From positions 5,677,501 through 5,741,500 of the forward strand of contig NZ_JAUCEU010000007.1 in assembly GCF_030348765.1 (NCBI RefSeq): 64,000 bases of DNA, in the 5' to 3' direction. The translations under genes and the position numbers were made by a program. Position 1 is the stretch's first letter; each line of letters begins with the position of its first letter. Origin of the DNA: Neobacillus sp. CF12 (GTDB lineage: Bacteria > Bacillota > Bacilli > Bacillales > Cytobacillaceae). Below are positions 1 through 8,784 of this stretch, one piece after another. Below the pieces are notes generated by a model, which did no database searches, was not told the origin of the DNA, and was given only the letters and a program-made list of their open reading frames with translations.

Positions 1-537
1 ACCAAAGGTAGAATGCTGATTCTCTTTACGGCTCACGACATGTTAAGGAAAACATATGAACTTATTAAAGAAAGTGGATTTCTTAATGATTATGCAATGA
101 TAGCCCAAGGGATTACAAGCGGCAGTCGCTCAAGACTTACGAGGAATTTCCAACGTTATGAAAAAGCAATACTACTAGGGACAAGCAGCTTTTGGGAAGG
201 TGTAGATATTCCAGGGGAGGATTTATCCTGTCTGATTATTGTCAGGCTGCCATTTAGTCCTCCAGACGAACCATTAACAGAGGCAAAGTGTCAGGTAATC
301 AAACAGCAGGGTGGAAATGCTTTTATGGAGTATTCGTTACCTGAAGCGATTCTTAGATTTAAACAGGGGTTTGGACGACTAATTCGCACGGAAAAAGATC
401 GGGGAATATTGATAGTGTTTGATAAAAGGATTATTTCTGCAAAATACGGCAAGGATTTTTTGAAGTCTATTCCAAACGTCCCTATGAAAAAGGGAAATAT
501 TGACGAATTAGTTGAAATAATTTATAAATGGCTATAA
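1..537 (+). CDS. dinG: DinG-family helicase/exonuclease, C-terminal part
   Basis: This is the 3' end of a superfamily 2 DinG-type gene cut by the window edge; the frame is open from base 1, so no start is visible. Two late helicase motifs can be read: SSFWEGVDIPGEDL (motif V region) and FKQGFGRLIRTEKDRG (motif VI, arginine finger). In bacilli DinG joins an N-terminal DEDD exonuclease domain to a helicase-like domain, but that part lies outside the window. The assignment is supported by the downstream order ypmA-ypmB-aspB, which matches B. subtilis. A second, independent DinG-like helicase (ypvA) lies at about 21.3 kb. Confidence 0.9.
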   Translation, partial: TKGRMLILFTAHDMLRKTYELIKESGFLNDYAMIAQGITSGSRSRLTRNFQRYEKAILLGTSSFWEGVDIPGEDLSCLIIVRLPFSPPDEPLTEAKCQVIKQQGGNAFMEYSLPEAILRFKQGFGRLIRTEKDRGILIVFDKRIISAKYGKDFLKSIPNVPMKKGNIDELVEIIYKWL

Positions 538-583
538 TGAAAATTGGGAAAATTACACATCCTAATAGTATGGAGGTATGTGT

Positions 584-1426
584 ATGAGAAAATTATTACT
601 TGTAGCAGCAATCTTTTTTCAATTGACTTCGATCGGAAGTGCCTCTTCTTTAGAATATGGTAATGTGGAAAGTGTCGATTTAAATTTGAAAGACCATGAG
701 ATTGCTGTTACTTTTCTGGGATTAGATGACGGTGAGGCGACCCTTATTCAAGGTTCCACTGGAGAAAATATTTTGGTTAATACCGGTGGAGAAGAAACAA
801 GTGAGGAATTACGGGAAGTGCTGGGGACATATGGTGTGAAAGAAATTTCAACCATAATCATCACAGATACTCAAAATCTATTTGTTGATGAACTTACACA
901 AATTATTTCACAATATAAAGTTAGGCAATTGATCTCAACACCTGAAATTGCAAATGAATTATCTGGAATTACAGAAGTAGAAATAGTTCCTTGGAAAGAA
1001 GGGACAACACAGGTCCTATTTCCTGATTTATCTGCAGAGGTTCTTTTTGCAGGAAGAGAAAAGAATGAGGGGATAGATTTTACGCTGCAATTTTTTAAGC
1101 ATCGTCTATTTTTGATGACATCCTCTAGTCAACGAGTGGAAGAGAAATTATTAACGAAAAACCTAGATGACGTTACAATTTTTAAGGTACCTAACTGGGC
1201 TAAGGAAGATTCTTTATCGGAGAAGTTGATTCAGTATGTGAACCCACAAATTTCGATTCTCTTTGAATCCGAGGAACATCAACCCGACCCTGATATCATC
1301 TATGACTTGCAGGATACATGGTCAGAAGTCTTTTTTACAAAAAAACATGGTACAATTACAATTAAATTTACTGAAAATAACTATGAAGTATTCACCTTTC
1401 CAGTAGAAAAGGAAGACTATAGCTGA
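584..1426 (+). CDS. Secreted ComEC-like metallo-beta-lactamase-fold protein, degenerate
   Basis: A 280-residue protein. The first about 20 residues (MRKLLLVAAIFFQLTSIGSA) look like a signal peptide, so it is probably exported. The opening strands VTFLGLDDGEATLIQG and ILVNTGG match the start of the metallo-beta-lactamase domain of ComEC-type proteins. Where the metal-binding HxHxDH motif should follow, the sequence reads IIITDTQNLFVDEL, so the histidines are missing and it is unlikely to be an active hydrolase. GGAGGT at 572-577 fits the ATG at 584 better than the ATG at 578, which it abuts. It sits between dinG and ypmA, where I do not know of a B. subtilis equivalent. Its function is unknown. 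Confidence 0.75.
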   Translation: MRKLLLVAAIFFQLTSIGSASSLEYGNVESVDLNLKDHEIAVTFLGLDDGEATLIQGSTGENILVNTGGEETSEELREVLGTYGVKEISTIIITDTQNLFVDELTQIISQYKVRQLISTPEIANELSGITEVEIVPWKEGTTQVLFPDLSAEVLFAGREKNEGIDFTLQFFKHRLFLMTSSSQRVEEKLLTKNLDDVTIFKVPNWAKEDSLSEKLIQYVNPQISILFESEEHQPDPDIIYDLQDTWSEVFFTKKHGTITIKFTENNYEVFTFPVEKEDYS

Positions 1427-1460
1427 TATTATTGCTTTAAAGAGATAAAGGAGGAATAGT

Positions 1461-1631
1461 ATGGAGTCAAAGATAGAAGTCCTCTCCACTGTAAAACTTC
1501 AGCATAGTCCGGACTTATATAAAATTGTTGATGCTCTCAATCGAACATTAAAACAACAGGACTTGATGTTCGGATTGGCACTTGACCAAGAAGATCAAAG
1601 TAAAGCAGTTTTTACCATTTATCGTACATAA
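1461..1631 (+). CDS. ypmA: YpmA family small protein
   Basis: A 56-residue soluble protein (starts MESKIEVLSTVKLQ, ends KAVFTIYRT) behind a strong ribosome binding site, AAAGGAGG, about 8 bases before the ATG. Length, sequence style and position directly before ypmB-aspB agree with YpmA of B. subtilis, a conserved small protein of unknown role. The alternation of charged and aliphatic residues suggests a compact alpha/beta fold. I base the name mainly on gene order and partial recollection of the family. Confidence 0.8.
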   Translation: MESKIEVLSTVKLQHSPDLYKIVDALNRTLKQQDLMFGLALDQEDQSKAVFTIYRT

Positions 1632-1717
1632 AGATGTAAAGCGAAGGCGACTGTCCACCTTTGACGGATTGAAACCACCGAAGAGTTAGGAGCCGTAGCT
1701 GGAAGAAGTGGAGTACA

Positions 1718-2191
1718 ATGAAAAAAATTATTTTATTTCTAGTATTAATTATCGTTATTTGTGTTGGGGTATTTATTAAAGTATATGCAAGTGCCCAAGA
1801 GCCTCTAAAGGCTGCTGAAGAAAAGGCAGTTTCTTTGGCAAATGAAAAGGTCAAGTTAAGTGAAGTAGAGGATTTCCATATCTATCATGGAAATGAGACT
1901 GTTAGTGTCCTTGAGGGGAAAAATAATAAGGGTGAAAATATCATCGTATGGATTCCAGAAAAGAGTAAAAAAGTAATCTGGGACAAACGGAAAAATGGTA
2001 TATCTAAAGAGGATGCTGTTCAAAGATTGTTGGATGAAAAAAGTCCACAAAAGATTATCTCTGTAAAATTAGGAATGGAAAATAATATCCCATTATGGGA
2101 AATTTATTACCGTTCTGAAAATAATTTAATAAATTATTATTATGTACATTTTAAAACAGGTGAATGGCTAAAAAAAATCGAAAATTTATAG
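1718..2191 (+). CDS. ypmB: YpmB/TseB-like membrane-anchored envelope protein
   Basis: A 157-residue protein with one N-terminal membrane anchor (residues 2-22, KKIILFLVLIIVICVGVFIK) and an extracellular part made of two PepSY-like halves (about 30-85 and 90-155; the family is DUF5590). In B. subtilis YpmB/TseB is linked to the penicillin-binding protein PBP2A and to sidewall elongation. GGAAGAAGTGG precedes the ATG. It forms a unit with ypmA and aspB on the same strand, as in B. subtilis. Confidence 0.85.
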   Translation: MKKIILFLVLIIVICVGVFIKVYASAQEPLKAAEEKAVSLANEKVKLSEVEDFHIYHGNETVSVLEGKNNKGENIIVWIPEKSKKVIWDKRKNGISKEDAVQRLLDEKSPQKIISVKLGMENNIPLWEIYYRSENNLINYYYVHFKTGEWLKKIENL

Positions 2192-2217
2192 TTTCATTGG
2201 AGCAGGAGGAATAAAAA

Positions 2218-3411
2218 ATGGTGGTAAATTTAGCAAACAGAGTAATGGCGCTTACACCGTCAACAACCTTAGCGATTACAGCAAAGGCAAAAGAATTAAA
2301 AGAACAGGGCGAAGATGTAATTGGATTAGGTGCGGGTGAGCCCGATTATAACACTCCGCAGCATATTTTAGACGCGGCTGTACGGTCCATGAATGAAGGA
2401 CATACGAAGTACACTCCTTCTGCAGGCCTGCCAGCTTTAAAGGCTGCAATCATTGAAAAATTAGCAAGAGACCAAGGTCTTACTTATAAACCAAATGAAA
2501 TCATTGTAGGGAACGGAGCAAAACATGTTTTATATACGCTGTTTCAAGTTCTCTTAAATGAAGGTGACGAAGTTATCATCCCAACTCCTTACTGGGTTAG
2601 CTATCCTGAACAAGTTAAATTAGCGGGTGGTATTCCGATTTACGTGGAGGGATTAGAGTCACAGCAATTTAAGATTACACCTGACCAATTAGAAGCGGTG
2701 ATTACGGAGAAAACAAAAGCCGTTATCATCAATTCGCCAAGTAATCCTACAGGTGTTATTTATTCCGCTGAGGAACTGCAGGAATTAGGCAGATTATGCC
2801 TTAAAAGAGATATTTTAATTGTATCTGATGAAATTTATGAAAAACTCATTTATGGTGAACATAAGCATGTATCAATTGCACAGCTTTCTCCGGAGTTAAA
2901 GGAGCAGACAATTGTTATCAATGGAGTTTCTAAATCACATTCCATGACAGGATGGCGGATTGGATATGCTGCAGGAAACAGGGAGATTATAGAGGCAATG
3001 ACTAACCTAGCGAGTCATAGTACTTCAAATCCAACAACCACTGCTCAGTATGCTTCTATTGCGGCCTATAATGGCCCGCAAGAGCCAGTTGAAGAAATGC
3101 GTCAGGCGTTTGAACATCGATTAGAAGTGATATACGATAAGTTAGTTTCAATTCCAGGCTTTACCTGCGTCAAGCCTCAAGGTGCATTTTATTTATATCC
3201 AAACGCAAAAGGCGCTGCGCAAATTTCAGGATACCAAGATGTGGATGCATTTGTTGAAGCGCTGCTTGTTGAAGCGAAGGTAGCAGTCATCCCAGGTTCA
3301 GGGTTTGGTACTCCCGATAATATTCGTCTTTCATATGCAACGTCTCTAGACCTGCTAGAAAAAGCAGTAGCAAGAATAAAGGATTTTGTTGAATCAAAAC
3401 GTCAAGCATAA
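2218..3411 (+). CDS. aspB: Aspartate aminotransferase AspB (class I PLP-dependent)
   Basis: A 397-residue class I/II aminotransferase that should interconvert aspartate and 2-oxoglutarate with oxaloacetate and glutamate. It matches the bacillar AspB family throughout, including GLGAGEPDYNTP near residue 36, NSPSNPTG (172-179), SDEIYEKL and the PLP-lysine region SKSHSMTGWR with the Schiff-base lysine at about 239. AGGAGGA stands 8 bases before the ATG. In B. subtilis aspB is followed by asnS; here dnaD follows at once, so asnS is not at this place. A hairpin terminator follows at 3431. Confidence 0.95.
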   Translation: MVVNLANRVMALTPSTTLAITAKAKELKEQGEDVIGLGAGEPDYNTPQHILDAAVRSMNEGHTKYTPSAGLPALKAAIIEKLARDQGLTYKPNEIIVGNGAKHVLYTLFQVLLNEGDEVIIPTPYWVSYPEQVKLAGGIPIYVEGLESQQFKITPDQLEAVITEKTKAVIINSPSNPTGVIYSAEELQELGRLCLKRDILIVSDEIYEKLIYGEHKHVSIAQLSPELKEQTIVINGVSKSHSMTGWRIGYAAGNREIIEAMTNLASHSTSNPTTTAQYASIAAYNGPQEPVEEMRQAFEHRLEVIYDKLVSIPGFTCVKPQGAFYLYPNAKGAAQISGYQDVDAFVEALLVEAKVAVIPGSGFGTPDNIRLSYATSLDLLEKAVARIKDFVESKRQA

Positions 3412-3430
3412 AATATTGGTTTTCTAGGAG

Positions 3431-3460
3431 AAAGTCTGCATTTGCAGGCTTTTTGCTTTT
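3431..3460 (+). terminator. Rho-independent terminator after aspB
   Basis: Short hairpin (AGTCTGCA against TGCAGGCT) followed by TTTTGCTTTT, 20 bases after the aspB stop. It separates the ypm-aspB unit from dnaD. Confidence 0.75.
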
Positions 3461-3538
3461 CTAATAATATCTGGATATTTCAATCCTCTTACTGTAAGAG
3501 GTTGTTCATGTTATACTAAGCAAGAGGTGTCGTAAAGA

Positions 3539-4243
3539 ATGAAAACAAATATATTATCATGGCTTCAGGAAGGTAATATAACGGTTCCTGCTGTATTATT
3601 TTCTGAGTACCGAAATATGAATCTTAATGAATATGAGCTTGTTCTTTTATTAAATATTATCTCTTTTATAGAAAAGGGAAAGGACTTCCCTACCCCAGAA
3701 GAGCTTTCCTCGCGAATGACGATTACGATTTCAGAATGCAACGAAATGCTGCGCAGATTAATTCAAAAAGGATTTATTCAAATAATAGATGAATATTCAA
3801 CAGAAGGAATTCGGTTTGAGAAATACTCTGTAGAGCCCTTGTGGGAACGACTGGTAGAACAGTTTTTAATGAAAAATAAACATACTCAAGAAGTTAGCAA
3901 AAAAGCAGACGAAAGTGATCTTTACACATGCTTTGAGAAGGAATTCGGTCGTCCCTTATCCCCATTTGAGTGTGAATCACTCGCAATGTGGATGGATGAT
4001 GACCACCATGATCCCATTATCATAAAGGCAGCATTGCGAGAATCGGTCATGTCGGGAAAGTTAAATTTCCGCTATATTGACAGGATTCTTTTTGAATGGA
4101 AAAAGAACGGCATTAAAACAATTGAACAGGCGAAAAATCATGGACGAAAATTCCGTCAAAAGCAAACACCTAATCGAACTGCTCAAGACACTCAAACGTC
4201 TACAACCAATACTGGACCCTTCTATAATTGGCTTGAGCAATAA
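3539..4243 (+). CDS. dnaD: Replication initiation protein DnaD
   Basis: A 234-residue DnaD. The N-terminal winged-helix oligomerisation domain covers about residues 1-100 (PTPEELSSRMTIT...CNEMLRRLIQKGFIQI). The C-terminal DnaD/DnaB domain (about 130-200) contains a YxxxR-type end motif (FRYIDRILFEWKKNGI), followed by a basic, disordered tail. DnaD works with DnaA, DnaB and DnaI to load the DnaC helicase at oriC and at restart sites. It starts an apparent dnaD-nth-ypoC unit, as in B. subtilis. Confidence 0.93.
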   Translation: MKTNILSWLQEGNITVPAVLFSEYRNMNLNEYELVLLLNIISFIEKGKDFPTPEELSSRMTITISECNEMLRRLIQKGFIQIIDEYSTEGIRFEKYSVEPLWERLVEQFLMKNKHTQEVSKKADESDLYTCFEKEFGRPLSPFECESLAMWMDDDHHDPIIIKAALRESVMSGKLNFRYIDRILFEWKKNGIKTIEQAKNHGRKFRQKQTPNRTAQDTQTSTTNTGPFYNWLEQ

Positions 4244-4314
4244 AACCTATTAAGCGGGAGGGAATTTCCTCTCGTTTGTTTCCATTTATAACTATTTGGC
4301 AGGTGAAAATTATT

Positions 4315-4977
4315 ATGTTAAACAATACACAAATTCGTTTTTGTTTAGATAAAATGGGCGAAATGTTTCCGGACGCACATTGTGAACTTACCCATTCAAA
4401 TCCCTTTGAACTCGTGATTGCAGTGGCATTATCTGCCCAATGTACAGATGTCCTTGTAAACAAAGTAACAAAGGATTTATTTGTAAAATACAGAACACCA
4501 GAGGATTATTTACGTGTACCTTTAGAGGAGCTGCAAAATGATATTCGTTCCATTGGACTTTTTAGAAATAAGGCCAAGAATATTCAAAGCCTGTGCCGCC
4601 TGTTACTTGATGAATATGATGGTATTGTACCGAGGGACCGTGATGAATTAACCAAACTGCCAGGTGTAGGCAGAAAAACGGCAAATGTTGTGGTGTCTGT
4701 CGCTTATAACATACCTGCTATCGCAGTGGATACACATGTGGAGAGAGTAACTAAGCGCCTTGGAATATGTCGATGGAAGGATTCTGTTCTCGAAGTGGAA
4801 AAGACTTTAATGAAGAAGGTACCAAAGGAAGAGTGGTCTGATACCCATCACAGATTGATTTTCTTTGGACGGTACCATTGTAAAGCCCAAAACCCACAAT
4901 GTCCAACCTGCCCATTATTAGAGGTGTGCAGGGAAGGGAAAAAGAGAATGAAGGGTAGGGAAGTCGTGAATGGATAA
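4315..4977 (+). CDS. nth: Endonuclease III (base-excision DNA glycosylase/AP lyase)
   Basis: A 220-residue Nth that removes oxidised pyrimidines and cuts the abasic strand. It has the helix-hairpin-helix LPGVGRKTANVV with the catalytic lysine, the following VDTHVERV with the catalytic aspartate, and the C-terminal [4Fe-4S] motif C-x6-C-x2-C-x5-C (CKAQNPQCPTCPLLEVC). I chose ATG 4315 because AGGTGAAA lies 8 bases upstream and the protein then begins MLNNTQIRFCLDKMG, as the family does. Its stop overlaps the ypoC start by 8 bases, suggesting translational coupling. Confidence 0.95.
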   Translation: MLNNTQIRFCLDKMGEMFPDAHCELTHSNPFELVIAVALSAQCTDVLVNKVTKDLFVKYRTPEDYLRVPLEELQNDIRSIGLFRNKAKNIQSLCRLLLDEYDGIVPRDRDELTKLPGVGRKTANVVVSVAYNIPAIAVDTHVERVTKRLGICRWKDSVLEVEKTLMKKVPKEEWSDTHHRLIFFGRYHCKAQNPQCPTCPLLEVCREGKKRMKGREVVNG

Positions 4978-5386
4978 TCAACTAATCATCCCTTTTTTAG
5001 AGGAATTACAGTTAGAAGTTACAACAAAAAATAGTAGTGACTCAATTACACTCCTTTTAACTGAATGGAAAACGATAAAAGCTGAACTTGAGATTCTTTA
5101 TCGAAACCGTGATAAAAAAAACACACTGCATGTGATGAATAAAGGAATTGGTTTGTTTCTCCTATTTTTATTTTGGTCCAATGATAGTCATGTTAAGGTA
5201 AAAGAACTTAAACCATTAGACTCTTTAGAGATCATCCCAGTTAATCTTGATGAAAGATTAGGCTTTATTATTAATAGACCCAATTTGTTTCATTCTTACC
5301 GTCAACTTTCTGAGTTAATGATGGAACAAGAAAAATTATATGCAAAAAAGAATATTGTAAAAAAGCGTCTAAGCCAAAAGGGCTAG
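4970..5386 (+). CDS. ypoC: YpoC-like protein
   Basis: A 138-residue protein without a recognised catalytic motif. The segment KGIGLFLLFLFWSND (about 58-72) is hydrophobic but short, and the C-terminal part is helical and charged. It overlaps nth by 8 bases and closes the dnaD-nth-ypoC unit, the same place as YpoC in B. subtilis, whose function is unknown. The stop codon lies inside the shared ypoC/ponA terminator hairpin. Confidence 0.75.
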   Translation: MDNQLIIPFLEELQLEVTTKNSSDSITLLLTEWKTIKAELEILYRNRDKKNTLHVMNKGIGLFLLFLFWSNDSHVKVKELKPLDSLEIIPVNLDERLGFIINRPNLFHSYRQLSELMMEQEKLYAKKNIVKKRLSQKG

Positions 5387-5396
5387 ACGCTTTTCT
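5359..5396. terminator. Bidirectional terminator between ypoC and ponA
   Basis: Long stem (AAAAGCGTCTA-A-GCC against GGCTAGACGCTTTT, one bulged base) with A-rich and T-rich flanks, serving the converging ypoC (+) and ponA (-). It overlaps the last codons of ypoC. Confidence 0.85.
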
Positions 5397-5404
5397 TAGG
5401 TTTC

Positions 5405-7948
5405 TTAACTACTTCTATTACTATTACCGCTCCCATTACCGTTTCCATTACCATTCCCAGGCTCTGTGGATTCAGGTTCCTCACCATTACCGTCTCCACC
5501 GCCATCACCTTCATCGTTGCCGTTCCCATTACCGTTCCCATTACCATTGCCATTACCTTCATCATTTTCATCTTCCTGTTGCGGCAAAGGAATGTCGACT
5601 GTGGTTGTGACAGGGTCACTTCTCTTGCCATCAATAATCGCAATGATTGTAATACTATACTTTGTGCCTGGTGTCGGATTTTGAAGCGTAACAACTCTTT
5701 CTGAAAGTGTTGATGTTTGTGGTTTTACACCATCTGAAACTGTAACCTCGAATTGAACGGAGGCATTTTCAGGATTGCTATAATCCCATGTCAGGGTTAT
5801 GACATTTTTTTCTGCATCATAGATAGCTTTTGGATTGCTAGGACCATTAATTTTGTTAAATTTCTCTGACACTGTTTTTGGTGCATGACCTTTCACGGCA
5901 TACTCAATAATAACCTCGCTATTTGGAGTAAAATCACTTGCTAATGCTGGCGGTTTTGACCCCTTTTCAATCCTAACCTTTTGGACGCTATCTGGAACAG
6001 GGAAATCAGGCGTCTGGATATCCTTTGACATATATTCCATTAAATTCTTAAAGATTAATTGTGCGATTTTTTGATCAGCCCCCGGTTGAATAGGGGTTTT
6101 TAGATTGGAATAACCCGTCCAAACGGATGCGGTATAGTTAGTTGTGTACCCTGTAAACCATGCATCAGGGACAACCCTGTTACTTGTAATATTCCATTCT
6201 TTCATTTGTTGGTCTGAATAATTGGTAGTACCTGTTTTACCAGCAATCGGCAGTCCTGGAACTTTGGCTGCTGTGCCAGTACCCGGAGAAACCATAACAC
6301 TCTTTAACATATCTGTAATCATGAAAGCAGTAGAATCCTTCATGACAACCTTGGATTCTGGTGCAGTGTCCAGGGTAGTACCATCTCTTAGTACAATCTT
6401 TTTCACTGCATATGGCTTCGTATACGTTCCGTTATTTCCAAATGCACTATATGCTCCAGCCATTTGGAGAGGTGAAACACCGACTGTTTTTCCTCCAAAA
6501 CCACCAATCGCATAGGATTCAAAAATTTCCTTTAGTGGTATTCCTAAGTTGATAGCAAATTCTTTTGCCTTTTCTAAACCAACCTGCTGAAGTGCCTGAA
6601 CGGCAGGGGTATTTCTAGAATACTGCAAGGCAGTCCGCATTGAAATTGCTCCCATATACTTATCATCCCAGTTACCAAACTCTTGACCAGTTGAATACTT
6701 AATCGGTTTATCATCAATCGTTTGATAGGTGCCCCAATTTAGAAATTCAATTGCAGGAGCATAATCAAGTACTGGTTTTATCGTTGAGCCAGGCTGACGC
6801 TTTGTATCAATTGCATAGTTAAAGCCGCGGCTAACCTCTTGGTTTCGTCCTCCGCCTATTGCACGAATTTCACCTGTTTTGGTATCAATAAGAGCAATTC
6901 CTGCTTGAAATTCAGCATCTGGATAGTTTATGACTTCATCTGAATTAAGAATAGTATTCACATGTAACTGTGCATTTCTATCGAGTGTCGTGTGAATGGT
7001 TAACCCATCAGAGAAGATATCAAAGTCTCCTTGATCCTCGACTTCCTCAATTACTGCGTCGACAAATGAATCAAATGGCTTTTCGTCTCTAACTCTATCC
7101 TCTACTTTAACTAATGTAGCTGTTACCGGAACGCTTTTTGCTTCATCCATTTGTTCTTTCGTGATATATCCATGCTGCTCCATTAGCATTAAAACAATAT
7201 TACGTCGTTTTTCTGCTAAATCTGGATGCTTAAATGGATTGTAATTATTAGGACTTTGCGGCATTCCAGCTAGCTGTGCAGCTTCTGGCAGGGTAAGCTC
7301 TTTTAATTCTTTGCCATAATAGATTTTTGCAGCTGTCGCGAGTCCATGACTGTTTTGAGATACATAGACTTTGTTGACATACATTTCAAAGATTTGATGT
7401 TTTGTATATTTTTGTTCCAGCTGATAAGCCATCCATGCTTCCTGTACTTTTCGCTTCAAGGTTTTCTCTGGAGTTAAAAACGAATTTTTGATGACCTGCT
7501 GTGTAATCGTGCTTGCGCCTTCAGAACCAAAACCTTCACGGAAATTGGCTACAACGGCTCCAGCCAAGCGGATAGGGTCCAAACCATGGTGTTTATAAAA
7601 TCGTACATCCTCTACTGCTAAAACGGCATCTTCAAGTAGTTTTGGTATGTCCTTATAGTTTACATATTCCCTGTTTTCCGAACCAACTTCTGCAATTAGT
7701 TCGCCATCTTTATCTAATACTTTAGAGGAGATGGGATCTTTTAATAATTTCGGATCAAGTTTTGGAGTATCCTTTACTAAATAAGCAAAGGTTCCAACGC
7801 CAGTTAATATACCAATAATTCCAAGGGCAACAAGTGATAAAAATATCTTCTTAAAAATCCCACTAGGTTTTTTCTTTGCTTTTTGTTTTCCTTTGGATTT
7901 TTGGAGTTTTTTTCGGCGCTCCTCTCTCGATTGAAATTCTTCTGCCAT
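5405..7948 (-). CDS. ponA: Class A penicillin-binding protein PBP1A/1B
   Basis: An 847-residue bifunctional peptidoglycan synthase. It has a basic cytoplasmic N-terminus, one membrane segment (about 36-58), a GT51 glycosyltransferase domain (EDVRFYKHHG, catalytic Glu about 113; EGASTITQQ) and a transpeptidase domain with STIK (nucleophile Ser388), SRN (444-446) and KTGTT (571-575). A fibronectin-III-like segment (about 690-785) and a C-terminal tail of Gly-Asn repeats with Asp/Glu follow. ATG 7948 has AAGGAAGG upstream and gives MAEEFQSREERRKK; an earlier in-frame ATG has no such site. It lies 47 bases after recU, the usual recU-ponA pair that couples wall synthesis with chromosome resolution genes. 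Confidence 0.95.
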   Translation of the reverse strand: MAEEFQSREERRKKLQKSKGKQKAKKKPSGIFKKIFLSLVALGIIGILTGVGTFAYLVKDTPKLDPKLLKDPISSKVLDKDGELIAEVGSENREYVNYKDIPKLLEDAVLAVEDVRFYKHHGLDPIRLAGAVVANFREGFGSEGASTITQQVIKNSFLTPEKTLKRKVQEAWMAYQLEQKYTKHQIFEMYVNKVYVSQNSHGLATAAKIYYGKELKELTLPEAAQLAGMPQSPNNYNPFKHPDLAEKRRNIVLMLMEQHGYITKEQMDEAKSVPVTATLVKVEDRVRDEKPFDSFVDAVIEEVEDQGDFDIFSDGLTIHTTLDRNAQLHVNTILNSDEVINYPDAEFQAGIALIDTKTGEIRAIGGGRNQEVSRGFNYAIDTKRQPGSTIKPVLDYAPAIEFLNWGTYQTIDDKPIKYSTGQEFGNWDDKYMGAISMRTALQYSRNTPAVQALQQVGLEKAKEFAINLGIPLKEIFESYAIGGFGGKTVGVSPLQMAGAYSAFGNNGTYTKPYAVKKIVLRDGTTLDTAPESKVVMKDSTAFMITDMLKSVMVSPGTGTAAKVPGLPIAGKTGTTNYSDQQMKEWNITSNRVVPDAWFTGYTTNYTASVWTGYSNLKTPIQPGADQKIAQLIFKNLMEYMSKDIQTPDFPVPDSVQKVRIEKGSKPPALASDFTPNSEVIIEYAVKGHAPKTVSEKFNKINGPSNPKAIYDAEKNVITLTWDYSNPENASVQFEVTVSDGVKPQTSTLSERVVTLQNPTPGTKYSITIIAIIDGKRSDPVTTTVDIPLPQQEDENDEGNGNGNGNGNGNGNDEGDGGGDGNGEEPESTEPGNGNGNGNGSGNSNRSS

Positions 7949-7995
7949 GATTATTTCCTTCCTTTCATACTTCAATCAAACTTTTTTCTTTCTTC

Positions 7996-8607
7996 CTATA
8001 ATTGATAAAGAGTATCGATTATTTTAATATAGTCAATTCTGGGTTGAAATCCAAGCGGAATGTATACACCTATTTCCTCGATTTCTTCCTTCGTAATTGA
8101 TTTTCTGCCTCCATTTTGCATTCTTCCCCAAAAAGAAAACAAGTGTTTTGCTTCTAAAAAATATACTTGTTCAACCTTGGAAAACCGGAGAATAACAAAA
8201 CAAATGCCACCCTGTGAAACAACTTCCTGCATATGATCGATTTGATGTTGATGAAAGTTTTTCAATGGAAAAGAAGTTGTATTTGCTGTTTCCTTCGCTT
8301 CAAAATCAATGTACCTGCCTTTATATACACCATTATAATCAGTGGTCGAAGCTTGTTTAAAATATGCTTCTTTAATGACAGCAGCGCTTCTTTTAGGGTA
8401 ATCTACTTGGACAATTTGAACGGGTGTAGGTTTTTTATGAATGCATGCAATTTTTCTCTCGCGGTAATAATCATTCGTATCGTTCAAATCATCTTCGAGG
8501 GTCATTCCTCTATTGCTAAAGGAATGGTTGCCTTGTTTCTTTTCTTTGGACTCTAATTCATTACTTTTAGGGATGTACCTTTTTCCGTTTGGATAATTAA
8601 AATTCAT
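7996..8607 (-). CDS. recU: Holliday junction resolvase RecU
   Basis: A 203-residue RecU. The core includes [36 protein letters not shown], here read as two pieces: the DYNGVYKGR segment and the active-site-like DFEAKET. The later HQIDHM and [10 protein letters not shown] segments are also typical. RecU cuts four-way junctions during recombination repair and chromosome segregation. ATG 8607 is preceded by GAGGTG with a 6-base gap and starts [11 protein letters not shown], the family's usual start; the upstream GTG at 8616 is less likely. The gene shares an operon with ponA. Confidence 0.93.
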   Translation of the reverse strand: MNFNYPNGKRYIPKSNELESKEKKQGNHSFSNRGMTLEDDLNDTNDYYRERKIACIHKKPTPVQIVQVDYPKRSAAVIKEAYFKQASTTDYNGVYKGRYIDFEAKETANTTSFPLKNFHQHQIDHMQEVVSQGGICFVILRFSKVEQVYFLEAKHLFSFWGRMQNGGRKSITKEEIEEIGVYIPLGFQPRIDYIKIIDTLYQL

Positions 8608-8784
8608 GATAAGCACCTCATTTTGCTATTACTTATCATATCAAATCTAATCGTTATAGGGTGTATAAAATTTATTACAAAACAAACGCTAATATAGATA
8701 ATGTACCTTGACTGTAACAAAAGTGCATGATTCATTTTACATAAATCACCCATTCTCAAAAACTACCTATTACGAAAGTCGTTG

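Noticed and set aside
5383..5694. Open frame on the ponA strand in another frame, rich in Met and Val
   Set aside because: A shadow of the Gly-Asn repeat of ponA.
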